7,865 nt of DNA from Rickettsiales bacterium (GTDB lineage Bacteria; Pseudomonadota; Alphaproteobacteria; Rickettsiales; 21-14-0-20-44-7). The notes under the pieces are model-generated. The model searched no databases, was not told where the DNA came from, and saw only the letters and a program-made list of their open reading frames with translations. Shown here one piece after another: positions 1 to 7,104 of this stretch (positions are counted from its first letter, which is position 1; each line of letters begins with the position of its first letter). Position numbers and translations under genes: made by a program. The stretch is taken from positions 1-7,865 of the forward strand of contig JALZVI010000191.1 of the NCBI GenBank assembly GCA_023301015.1, given 5' to 3'.

Positions 1-600
1 TCATCTTTTCAAACAAGCTATAGAGTGTCCTCCCTGACTAATCATATCGGTCATCACTTTTTCGTAACGTTTCTGTCCAAGAACCTCGTCTCGTATGAAT
101 CGGAACTTCGTATCCCCCATCGTGTAGAACGGATACGCTGCCCAGTTCGCATGATCGTAATTTCTAATCAGCTCTTTTTTCAGGATCGCAAATTCCCCAC
201 CGTCAACGACTCTCTCAAATTCCACATAAAAATCTTCTACCGAGTCAAACGCCTCATTCCTGAATCTACGAAGGACTTCGAGCAGTTCGATTTCACCGTC
301 AAAGATTGAAGTATAGACGAACCAGAACGCCGTGATTCCATATTTTTGAAGAACCGGAAGCGCGACATCAATTTGGCAGGCTAATGCGTCATCGAACGTA
401 ATGCAGACATCGCCTTTCTGTAGGGATTCGGAGATAACTCTTCTGCTCCATTCATCTGCTGACAAAATCCGCTCTCGATAGTGCTCAATAATCCCCTCAA
501 ATTCAGAGCCTGAGATAGAACCTTGCCCCCGCGCATGAGTGCCACCATGAAAATGGTGAAACATTAAACCGTGGGGAAGTGATGAAGATAGGGCACTCAT
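1..600 (-). CDS. Polysaccharide deacetylase-like protein, apparently truncated
   Basis: This 199-residue ORF runs from ATG (598-600) to TGA at the first three bases of the window. It resembles the N-terminal half of NodB-fold polysaccharide deacetylases: GLMFHHFH near residues 11-18, then DVCITFDDAL at 64-73, where the TFDD (68-71) corresponds to catalytic motif 1 with the base and metal-ligand aspartates. ALPVLQKYGITAFWFV (80-95) is the strand-helix-strand that usually follows. The HxxxH zinc-binding motif and later catalytic motifs are absent, because the protein stops after an insert-like helical stretch (about 105-190). A complete enzyme of this type would be expected to be longer, so a nonsense mutation or a frameshift just beyond the edge is possible. 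Met13 is an alternative start. It lies 32 bases after the sulfotransferase gene with no Shine-Dalgarno site, only the A-rich leader AGTAAAAA. The substrate is unknown; modification of an N-acetylated surface glycan is a guess from context. Confidence 0.7.
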   Translation of the reverse strand: MSALSSSLPHGLMFHHFHGGTHARGQGSISGSEFEGIIEHYRERILSADEWSRRVISESLQKGDVCITFDDALACQIDVALPVLQKYGITAFWFVYTSIFDGEIELLEVLRRFRNEAFDSVEDFYVEFERVVDGGEFAILKKELIRNYDHANWAAYPFYTMGDTKFRFIRDEVLGQKRYEKVMTDMISQGGHSIACLKR

Positions 601-632
601 TTTTTACTGAATTTTAAAACTGGTTGTCGCGT

Positions 633-1703
633 TTACAGCAAAAAATTCTGGGCAAGATCCCAAATCTCGGAGGCCTCACGAGGCACCCGATTTTCATCAA
701 CAAATTGCTTCGGTGCGTATACCGCCCCCTCGGATTGATTTGGCTTTTTCTGCCAAGAATTCCCCTGCACTGGATGATCAAAAATTGTCGCTTTCTCCAT
801 CGCCGAGTGTTTTTGCACCTCAAGAAAGTGACTGATTTTAGAGGTTAGATTTTCACGATCCACAATCAAATCATCGAATGAAACAAGAGCAAATTGATCA
901 GGGTAGTTCACCCTGAGATACAGAGCATCGATCACTTTATGAAACCAATGCTCCCAAGCGATTTTCAACAAATCGTCGGTCACCGGAACATCCCCGTGTC
1001 TTGATTTAATTTGAGAAATAGCGAATGAAGGGAACGGGCGGATTGAAGAAAGTATCTTGGTGTTGGGCCTGTTTTCACAAAGCCATTTTAGCTGGGTTCG
1101 CATCCCCCCGTAAACGAGGTAGTCATCAAACTGGCATTGCTCGGGCCATTTCTGCAGTTGCGAAAACGCCATCTGATAAGCAGCCAGAACCTCGCCGTAG
1201 GTCTTCATTTCTGCGACTCTTGAAAAATTTTGAGTCAATGCTTTTTGGTAAGACGAAAAGTCGATCGGAAACGTCACACCGGCAAAATCAACAAGGCCCG
1301 ACTGCGCACCCACCGCTACTCCAGAAACCGTCACCTCACCCTTAAATTGTCCTTGTTGAATTTGCTGGAATTGACGCCACTTACTTCCGATTCCATTCGA
1401 AGCAATATTCATCAAGGCCTCAGTGGGATCCTTTTGGAAGACATCCCTCAGATACTCATGAATCGCATAGTGCGCCCGGACAAAACTGAACATGTGGAAC
1501 CCATCCTCCCCCGGGGTTTGGGGTAATTCAGGATGCCCGTCTAAAAGCGACATCAAGAGATGGTTCCCCATTCTCGAAGGACTTGACACAACGAGTGTTC
1601 TTCGGTCGCTATGATTCTCTTCAGACCTAAAAAAGTCGGTCTCAGGCGTCCTTACCTCATGGTAAAAGGTGAGATATTTATTGAGTCCTTTTCGAATGCC
1701 CAT
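633..1703 (-). CDS. PAPS-dependent sulfotransferase-like protein
   Basis: This 356-residue protein has the two signatures of the sulfotransferase P-loop fold. RTLVVSSPSRMGNHLLMSLLDGHPEL (residues 35-60) matches the 5'-phosphosulfate-binding loop followed by the usual HPEL helix end, although the common R-S-G-T-T core is here R-M-G-N-H. KILSSIRPFPSFAISQIKSRHGD (216-238) matches the 3'-phosphate-binding segment, with Arg222 and Ser230 as likely PAPS contacts. FALVSFDDLIVDRENLTSKISHFLEV (271-296) resembles the conserved E/D-D-L helix region, and GNSW (314-317) resembles the late loop of the family. No signal peptide or membrane segment is seen, so it is probably cytoplasmic. It starts 11 bases after the dehydratase stop and ends in TAA. 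A role in sulfating the glycan made by the upstream genes, or a lipid-linked intermediate of it, is inference; the acceptor cannot be read from the sequence. Confidence 0.75.
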   Translation of the reverse strand: MGIRKGLNKYLTFYHEVRTPETDFFRSEENHSDRRTLVVSSPSRMGNHLLMSLLDGHPELPQTPGEDGFHMFSFVRAHYAIHEYLRDVFQKDPTEALMNIASNGIGSKWRQFQQIQQGQFKGEVTVSGVAVGAQSGLVDFAGVTFPIDFSSYQKALTQNFSRVAEMKTYGEVLAAYQMAFSQLQKWPEQCQFDDYLVYGGMRTQLKWLCENRPNTKILSSIRPFPSFAISQIKSRHGDVPVTDDLLKIAWEHWFHKVIDALYLRVNYPDQFALVSFDDLIVDRENLTSKISHFLEVQKHSAMEKATIFDHPVQGNSWQKKPNQSEGAVYAPKQFVDENRVPREASEIWDLAQNFLL

Positions 1704-1714
1704 GATGACGTAAC

Positions 1715-2716
1715 CTAAACGTTATAAATATCCACCTTATAGCGAGCGAGATTCTCAGGGTCAGAGAACCACGCGATCGTCTCCTCTAAGCCCTCTTCTA
1801 GGCTAAACTTCTGGGTCCAGTCTGTCAGGCTTGAGATCTTTTCCTTAGAGCCAAAGAGCCGCTCTACTTCGCTATTCTCGGGGCGCACTCGTTCCTCGTC
1901 TGAGATAATTTTTGCACTGGGCCGGATCTTATCAATGAGGAGCTGAGCCAGAGCACCGATCGTAACCTCACTCTGAGTCGCGATATTGATCTCTTCCCCA
2001 ATCGCTTCTTCACTCTCAGCAATTGAGATGAAGCCAGCCACCGTGTCCTTCACGAAGACAAGATCACGGGTTGGCGAGAGGCTCCCTAGCTTAATCTCAT
2101 CTTTCCCAGCGAGAAGCTGGGAAATAATCGTAGGAATGACGGCCCGCGCAGATTGCCGGGGGCCGAAGGTATTGAAAGGCCTCACAATCGTGACCGGAGT
2201 CTCGAAAGAACGGAAATAACTCTCAGCTAAGCGATCCGCCCCGATCTTGGTCGCCGAATAAGGCGACTGGCCTTGGAAAGGATGCTTCTCATCAATCGGG
2301 ACATACTGTGCTGTCCCGTAAACCTCCGAAGTAGAAGTTACCAGCACACGAGACGGTTTGTGGATTTTAGCCTCTTCGAGAACATTCAAAGTGCCGGTAA
2401 TATTGGTTCCGATATAGCTCTCAGGTGATTGATAGCTGTAGGGAATCCCAATCAATGCCGCGAGGTGAAAGACGATGTCGATATCCGGCATCAACTTTGC
2501 AACCGTTCCCCGATCACGAATATCTCCCGTGATCACCTCCACCTGGGAAAGGGTCTCGGCCGGTAAAGAATCAAGCCAGCCCCACGAATTAAATGAGTTG
2601 TAGTAGGCGAGCGCCCGGACTTTCGCCCCAGCCTTAACCAAGCCCTCCACAAGGTGGCTCCCGATGAAGCCATCGGCTCCGGTGACTAATACTTTTTTTC
2701 CTGCAACTTGAGTCAT
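1715..2716 (-). CDS. legB: NAD-dependent sugar-nucleotide 4,6-dehydratase (LegB-like)
   Basis: This is a 333-residue extended short-chain dehydrogenase. The nucleotide-binding loop is GADGFIGS (residues 13-20), GDIRD (64-68) contacts the adenine side of NAD, and the catalytic YSATK is at 153-157. TSTSEVYG (127-134) carries the Ser/Thr-Glu region, and RPFNTFGPRQSARAVIP (179-195) is the substrate-binding segment. YYNSFNSWGWLD (38-49) and the overall pattern fit the LegB group, which removes water from an NDP-GlcNAc (GDP-linked in Campylobacter jejuni) to give the 4-keto-6-deoxy sugar at the start of legionaminic acid synthesis. Its ATG overlaps the stop of the nucleotidyltransferase gene as ATGA, so translation is probably coupled. 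The leader is A-rich with no Shine-Dalgarno site. GDP rather than UDP as carrier is inferred from the neighbour. A related dehydratase or epimerase of another deoxysugar pathway is less likely. Confidence 0.88.
   Translation of the reverse strand: MTQVAGKKVLVTGADGFIGSHLVEGLVKAGAKVRALAYYNSFNSWGWLDSLPAETLSQVEVITGDIRDRGTVAKLMPDIDIVFHLAALIGIPYSYQSPESYIGTNITGTLNVLEEAKIHKPSRVLVTSTSEVYGTAQYVPIDEKHPFQGQSPYSATKIGADRLAESYFRSFETPVTIVRPFNTFGPRQSARAVIPTIISQLLAGKDEIKLGSLSPTRDLVFVKDTVAGFISIAESEEAIGEEINIATQSEVTIGALAQLLIDKIRPSAKIISDEERVRPENSEVERLFGSKEKISSLTDWTQKFSLEEGLEETIAWFSDPENLARYKVDIYNV
2102..2124. repeat. Perfect inverted repeat inside the dehydratase gene
   Basis: TTTCCCAGC (2102-2110) and GCTGGGAAA (2116-2124) are exact reverse complements separated by five bases, giving a 9-bp stem with a 5-base loop. 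In the message it spans the codons for SQLLAGK of the dehydratase. It is followed by coding sequence and no U-run, so it is not a terminator. A function is not evident; it may be chance within codon constraints. Confidence 0.6.
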
Positions 2717-3828
2717 GATTTTTTATGATTTTCTTGATCTGTCTGGGCTTGGCGGTAGTCGTCCATGCGCCCGATATCGAGCCAATACTCGACAATCGGA
2801 TAAGCGCCGATTGATGATCCTTTCGCGATAGCTTCGTGAACGAGGTCCGGCATATCGATTCGCCCTCCTGATTTGACCAAAGACCGCACCTCTGGGCTCA
2901 CCACGTAAATTCCGGCATTTACCAGAAACGGGACCATTGGTTTCTCTTCGATTCTTTCAACCAACGCATCTTCGCAACGGACCACGCCATAGGGAACCTG
3001 CATGTCAAATTGCCGCACTCCAACCGTCATACCAGAATTAGATTTTTGATGAGAGCCGACTAAATCAGGTAAATTTACGTGAGTGAGTATGTCACCATTC
3101 ATCATGAGAAGAATCCGATCTGATTTCGGAATCAATCCAAGTGCTCCTCCTGTGCCCAAAGGCTCCTCTTCATGAATATACTCAATCTCAACCTCCCACT
3201 TCTCTCCGTTCCCAAAGTGATCTCGGATCACCTCGGGCATGAAGTGTGTCGTAATATAAATTTTACGAATTCCTGCCGCGCGGACTTGCTCCACAATGAG
3301 CTCCAGCATCGGCTTATCACCTACCGGCAACATCGGCTTTGGCATCTGGTCAGTCAGGGGATAGAGCCGCTTTCCAAAACCTCCAGCCATCACGACCGCG
3401 TCAACTCCGAGATCTTCATCTGAATGATCGGCAAGCGGCGGTAGAGGAAGATCGTCCGGCAGGCGCGTTCTGGCGTAGAGAACATCTCGGAAGGCTAGGG
3501 AACTCACTCTCCCCACAGCATCAAGAATGGGTATCTGACGAACTCCATTCTCTTCCATCAAGTTTAGAAGTTCGGCGGGATCAGCACCATGACTGGCCGT
3601 GACCGACTGAAGTTTTCCAGTATCCTTCTTCCTCTCGACCAAGACGGTGGCAGGCTCATCAAGGTGGATATCAGCAAGGATCGCGCGGCGTAAATCACCA
3701 TCTGTCACCGTCGTAATCAGACAGCCATCGTCATCAACTAACAAGGCGATCCCTTTGGCATTCTTTCCTATACATTCAAAGACCTCTCGTAAGGTTCGAT
3801 CTGGTGAAATGGTAAAGCTCTCGATCAT
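2713..3828 (-). CDS. ptmE: CBS-domain sugar-1-phosphate nucleotidyltransferase (PtmE-like)
   Basis: This 371-residue protein has two parts. Residues 1-118 form a CBS pair: a first unit with LLVDDDGCLITTVTDGDLRRAIL (29-51) and a second with GVRQIPILDAVGRVSSLAFRDVL (95-117). After a proline-rich linker (about 122-140) comes a GT-A nucleotidyltransferase: MAGGFGKRLYPLT (147-159) binds the nucleotide, PKPMLPVG (163-170) holds the conserved lysine, GTGGAL is at 225-230, NGD (244-246) holds a metal-binding aspartate, EKP is at 295-297, and YWLDIGRMDDY (348-358) closes the domain. This architecture is that of PtmE, which in Campylobacter jejuni makes GDP-glucosamine from glucosamine-1-phosphate and GTP and so commits sugar to legionaminic acid. 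The CBS pair may sense an adenosine ligand. It starts 6 bases after the acyltransferase stop, with a weak AAGAG before the ATG, and its stop overlaps the dehydratase start. The exact sugar and nucleotide are inferred from context. Confidence 0.87.
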   Translation of the reverse strand: MIESFTISPDRTLREVFECIGKNAKGIALLVDDDGCLITTVTDGDLRRAILADIHLDEPATVLVERKKDTGKLQSVTASHGADPAELLNLMEENGVRQIPILDAVGRVSSLAFRDVLYARTRLPDDLPLPPLADHSDEDLGVDAVVMAGGFGKRLYPLTDQMPKPMLPVGDKPMLELIVEQVRAAGIRKIYITTHFMPEVIRDHFGNGEKWEVEIEYIHEEEPLGTGGALGLIPKSDRILLMMNGDILTHVNLPDLVGSHQKSNSGMTVGVRQFDMQVPYGVVRCEDALVERIEEKPMVPFLVNAGIYVVSPEVRSLVKSGGRIDMPDLVHEAIAKGSSIGAYPIVEYWLDIGRMDDYRQAQTDQENHKKS

Positions 3829-3834
3829 GATCTC

Positions 3835-4929
3835 TTAAACAGTTTGGCGGTAGCGGAGTAGAACTGGATTTCCAGCAGAGACACCGCCCTGCTTCTCCCA
3901 GCGATTGATGAGATCATCATATTCATCCTGTAAATGAACACATTTCCCAATATGGAAACGACACTCCTCCGAGCCCATCTCCTTTTTAAATTTGAGGAGG
4001 CTATCATCCTCCGCAGCAGTGCGGCCTCCGCCCAAGTGAAGAAATGATTTACCCATGCCCGCAGCCAATTGAGCCGCGTGGTCTAGTAAAAGGTTCGTCG
4101 CGCCAGGAACTCGACAAGTCGTGATCGATGCTGAAAGATGGTAATGTGAGAAGATCTCACCATCTAAAAAAATCCCCGCAGAAACCCACTTTTTATCATC
4201 TTCTCCTACGACCGCCAACAAGCGCCCGTTCTTTGAAACCAATTTTTCAAGATCCGCGTAGTAGTTCTCACTGAAGTGGTAATAATCAGTGGCCCCCAAC
4301 ATCTCCATCGTTTCCCGATACATCTTCACAAACTGCGGCATCTGCTCAGCCCCCACCTCAATGACTCGGTAGCCTGCCCGACCACCTCGGCGGATCATGT
4401 AGGCCGCATTCTTAGAATAGCCCTCGGAAACCGTTTCCTTCAGCAAGTGCATCGCCGCAGTTGGTCGGTCATCAATCACCGTCACATGCTCCGAACATCC
4501 GATGAATTGCTCGGTCTTCAACAAAGGATGGAATCGCAGAAATTCGGCCACGACTTTCTGCTCACGGCACCAAACCTCGAACGCTGATCGAGCTCGCTTC
4601 AAAAAATCAGCGTCGGTGACGGAGGAAATTGGACCACCATAGCCATAGGCTGATTCGATGTCAGAGAGGCCCAGCTCAGAAACATCCTCCTTACCCACCT
4701 GAAGGACCGGCCGCTTAATAAAGGAATAGAACCAACGTTCTCCGCCGTCCTTGCCACCCTCCTCATAAACAAACCCCATCCCCTCTGCGCCTTCTTCCAA
4801 ACAATGGAGAGAAACCCACTCCGGCCGAAAGTAGAGATCCCGCATCTCAGTCGCAAAACCCTCTAATACGTCAAGCCATGCGGTAGCATCATTGATCGCG
4901 CTCAGTATGCTAGATTTTCCACTCATCAT
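3835..4929 (-). CDS. GNAT/FemAB-like N-acyltransferase, candidate LegH-role enzyme
   Basis: This 364-residue protein looks like a FemAB/GNAT-type tandem acyltransferase. YGYGGP (95-100) and AEFLRFHPLL (128-137) are hallmarks of the first half. The second half, about 165-330, has SKNAAYMIRRGGRAGYRV (172-189), the helix-strand entry seen in these folds, and then HYHLSASITTCRVPGATNLLLDHAAQLA (262-289) and FLHLGGG (296-302) with KFKKEMGS (313-320), the late motifs of the GNAT fold. It sits between the 2-epimerase and nucleotidyltransferase genes, and no other acyltransferase is visible. It is therefore the best candidate for N-acylation of the 4-amino group before the epimerase step. The donor (acetyl-CoA, another acyl-CoA or aminoacyl-tRNA) is not evident. 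The start is a Met-Met pair; the first ATG overlaps the upstream TGA as ATGA. Transfer to another part of the glycan is an alternative. Confidence 0.72.
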   Translation of the reverse strand: MMSGKSSILSAINDATAWLDVLEGFATEMRDLYFRPEWVSLHCLEEGAEGMGFVYEEGGKDGGERWFYSFIKRPVLQVGKEDVSELGLSDIESAYGYGGPISSVTDADFLKRARSAFEVWCREQKVVAEFLRFHPLLKTEQFIGCSEHVTVIDDRPTAAMHLLKETVSEGYSKNAAYMIRRGGRAGYRVIEVGAEQMPQFVKMYRETMEMLGATDYYHFSENYYADLEKLVSKNGRLLAVVGEDDKKWVSAGIFLDGEIFSHYHLSASITTCRVPGATNLLLDHAAQLAAGMGKSFLHLGGGRTAAEDDSLLKFKKEMGSEECRFHIGKCVHLQDEYDDLINRWEKQGGVSAGNPVLLRYRQTV

Positions 4930-6080
4930 CTCTGATCCACAAAGGGTTTTCTCAACAAGGACTCATCAATCGGAATGGTCTCAAGAACCTCAACAATTTG
5001 CTGAGCCGCATTTCCCTCACCATAAGGGTTCTTGATCCCTCTCAGTCCATCCCGGAATTCTGGCTGTAAAGCAGCCCTTAACTGCCGCTCAATTGATTTT
5101 CTCTCCGGCACGCTATCCAAAACATTCGCTTCCCTCATCCGTCCCTTCTGACGATCACCGACATTCACCACTGGCAACTCAAAGCTCGCTGATTCCCAAA
5201 TCCCACTCGATGAGTTCCCCAACATGGCATCCGCTTCACCCAATAAACTGTAGTAGCGCTCTTGCCCCAGACTCGGGAGAAAGACCGCCTGTTGACGCTC
5301 CGCAGTAAAAGCGCCGAGACGGTCGATAATCCCCTGAGAACCTCGATCTGCATTTGGAAAGGTCATGATCCAAGTTGCGTCAATCGCTGTCATCGCAGCA
5401 ATTAATTCATCGACCTCTTCATGAGACTCTTCCCCCTGCGTCAAAGGATGATGCGTGACGACAATCACGGGAGAAACCAGCGCCACCCCTAAGCTCTCCT
5501 CAAGCTGCTTCCGAGTCATGCCCGGCGGATCACTTAAGCGATCTAGTGCAGGATCACCCACTGAGAAAACCCGAGAAGCTTCCTCGCCAAGCTGACAAAT
5601 ACGGGCTCCATGTTGCTCATTTGTCGGAAAATGAATATGGCTCATTTTAGTCAACGCGTGCCGAACCATGTCATCCGTAGCACCCTCAGAAATCTCTCCA
5701 CCCGAGAGATGCGCCACTGGAATGCGAAATGGCAGAGCGGCCGTCACAACTGCAAGTAATTCCGTGCGGTCACCGACCACCACTAAGATATCAGGGACCT
5801 CCTTCTCAAAAATCTTCGCGAAACACTGCATCCCCACCCCAACAGCCTGCCCGATTGCTACCGGTCGATCTGAGGGCGGTGCCATCTCCACCCGCTCTCG
5901 GATCTCAAAGCCATCGGCTTCGATTTCCGAAACCGTATTTCCAGAAGCTTCGCTGAAATGAGCCCCCGCGACGTAGAGCCAAGGTTCACAGCTCCTTGAT
6001 TCAGACAGCACCTTCAGCAAACAACGGCAAGTGCCGTAGTCTGATCGACCCACTGTCACTAATCCAATCTTACGCATCAT
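4926..6080 (-). CDS. neuC: Hydrolysing NDP-sugar 2-epimerase (NeuC/LegG family)
   Basis: This 384-residue protein is a GT-B fold sugar-nucleotide 2-epimerase of the hydrolysing type, which releases NDP and inverts C2. Family motifs are clear: GLVTVGRSDYG (6-16), VVGDRTELLA (101-110), HLSGGEISEGATDDMVRHALTKMSHIHF (124-151), VGDPALDRL (174-182), TFPNADRGSQGI (240-251), GNSSSGIWES (288-297) and NVGDRQKGR (306-314). The GGE, GDR and S-S-G motifs carry the catalytic and nucleotide-binding residues of the family. NeuC acts on UDP-GlcNAc to give ManNAc. Beside dehydratase and PtmE-type genes, the LegG reaction is more likely: GDP-2,4-diacetamido-trideoxyglucose to the manno-configured free sugar. 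The start is a Met-Met pair, and the gene overlaps the synthase gene by 11 bases from the first ATG or 8 from the second. Length is normal for the family. Confidence 0.92.
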   Translation of the reverse strand: MMRKIGLVTVGRSDYGTCRCLLKVLSESRSCEPWLYVAGAHFSEASGNTVSEIEADGFEIRERVEMAPPSDRPVAIGQAVGVGMQCFAKIFEKEVPDILVVVGDRTELLAVVTAALPFRIPVAHLSGGEISEGATDDMVRHALTKMSHIHFPTNEQHGARICQLGEEASRVFSVGDPALDRLSDPPGMTRKQLEESLGVALVSPVIVVTHHPLTQGEESHEEVDELIAAMTAIDATWIMTFPNADRGSQGIIDRLGAFTAERQQAVFLPSLGQERYYSLLGEADAMLGNSSSGIWESASFELPVVNVGDRQKGRMREANVLDSVPERKSIERQLRAALQPEFRDGLRGIKNPYGEGNAAQQIVEVLETIPIDESLLRKPFVDQR

Positions 6081-7104
6081 CTAAAATCTCGGACGTAATT
6101 GCCTCATCAGCACTGATCTTTTTGAGTAAAGATTTCCCATACACCGAATCCAACTTCGCCGGCTCCAGTCCTGCGCCAGAACCCCTCTTGAGAGCCAAAT
6201 CCCCAGGCTCAAAACAATGCCCTTTTGGGAAGTCCTTAGCGGCGACCACCTCCTTGCGCACTACCTCCAGGGTTTTTAGCTCACTCGGCATCGGGCGTTT
6301 CACGCCATCACCCAGAGCAGCTTCGACCTCTCGAATCCCCACCATCATCGCCTTAAACTCAACTGGATCAGCCGAGCAAAGATGGTCCGGTCCCGACATC
6401 TCACAATCTAAGGTCAAATGCTTTTCAATGACACGAGCACCCCGCGCCACCGCCGCGATCGGAACTGAAATCCCCATCGTGTGATCAGAATAGCCAATCA
6501 CCACGTCCAGTTCCTGAGCCATCGTATCCATCGCGCGGAGATTACATTCCGCAGGATCAGCAGGATAATTTGAAACGCAATGAAGCAAAGTCAGAGGTTC
6601 AGAATTCACTCGCTGAATCAAATCAACCGCAATCCGCACCTCCTCCAATGTCGACATTCCCGTCGAAACAACCATCGGCAACCCATAGGCCGCCAACTCC
6701 GCTAAAAACGGTAAATTCGTCAATTCGCCACTCCCGGTCTTCAACAAAGGCATCCCCAACTCGACCAGGAAACGCGCGCTCCCCGAATCATCAGGAGTCG
6801 ACAGAAATAGAATCCCCTCCTCCCCCGCAAAAGCCTTCAACTCTCGGAACGCCTCATGGGGAAGTTCCAACTCTTTCAAAAGCTGAAATTGAGATTCCTC
6901 GGCCGTATTCGCCTGCTGATACCCCGCCGAGACACTCCCCCGCGTGACAATGTCCTCAGTCACCCAAGTCTGAAATTTCACCGCATCAGCCCCAGCTTCC
7001 CGAGCCGCCCGGATCAAATCCTTCGCAAGTCCAATGTCACCATTATGATTCACTCCCGCCTCCGCGATCACGAAACAGGGCCGATCTTTATCAAAATTAA
7101 TCAT
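6070..7104 (-). CDS. neuB: Nonulosonate synthase (NeuB/LegI family)
   Basis: This 344-residue protein condenses phosphoenolpyruvate with a six-carbon amino sugar to make a nine-carbon nonulosonic acid. The TIM-barrel domain (about 1-270) shows IAEAGVNHNG (13-22), DAVKFQT (40-46), KTGSGELTN (122-130), STGMST (147-152), LHCVSNYPAD (174-183), GYSDHTMG (204-211) and EKHLT (227-231), followed by GPDH (238-241). These include the metal- and PEP-binding residues of the family. Residues about 283-342 form the C-terminal SAF (antifreeze-like) domain, with KRGSGAGLEP at 306-315 contributing to the partner active site in the dimer. Context favours 2,4-diacetamido-trideoxymannose as substrate and legionaminic acid as product, but sequence alone cannot exclude ManNAc and sialic acid. 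Its ATG overlaps the stop of the CMP-sugar synthetase gene as ATGA, and no Shine-Dalgarno site precedes it. Confidence 0.95.
   Translation of the reverse strand: MINFDKDRPCFVIAEAGVNHNGDIGLAKDLIRAAREAGADAVKFQTWVTEDIVTRGSVSAGYQQANTAEESQFQLLKELELPHEAFRELKAFAGEEGILFLSTPDDSGSARFLVELGMPLLKTGSGELTNLPFLAELAAYGLPMVVSTGMSTLEEVRIAVDLIQRVNSEPLTLLHCVSNYPADPAECNLRAMDTMAQELDVVIGYSDHTMGISVPIAAVARGARVIEKHLTLDCEMSGPDHLCSADPVEFKAMMVGIREVEAALGDGVKRPMPSELKTLEVVRKEVVAAKDFPKGHCFEPGDLALKRGSGAGLEPAKLDSVYGKSLLKKISADEAITSEILDDA

Noticed and set aside
601..632. AT-rich gap between the sulfotransferase and deacetylase genes as a promoter or terminator
   Set aside because: TTTTAAAA is a short palindrome but there is no GC-rich stem with a U-run, and no convincing -35/-10 pair fits in 32 bases.
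1025..1526. Two overlapping plus-strand open frames opposite the sulfotransferase
   Set aside because: They overlap each other in different frames and have no recognisable domain; the minus-strand frame carries the PAPS-binding signatures.
5996..6484. Plus-strand open frame of 162 codons across the synthase and epimerase junction
   Set aside because: It lies antisense to two strongly recognised genes, its translation is rich in Ser, Pro, Arg and Thr with no family motif, and no start signal is evident.
6570..6947. Plus-strand open frame of 125 codons inside the synthase gene
   Set aside because: It is low-complexity, Pro/Ser/Thr-rich shadow coding opposite a gene with clear NeuB motifs.
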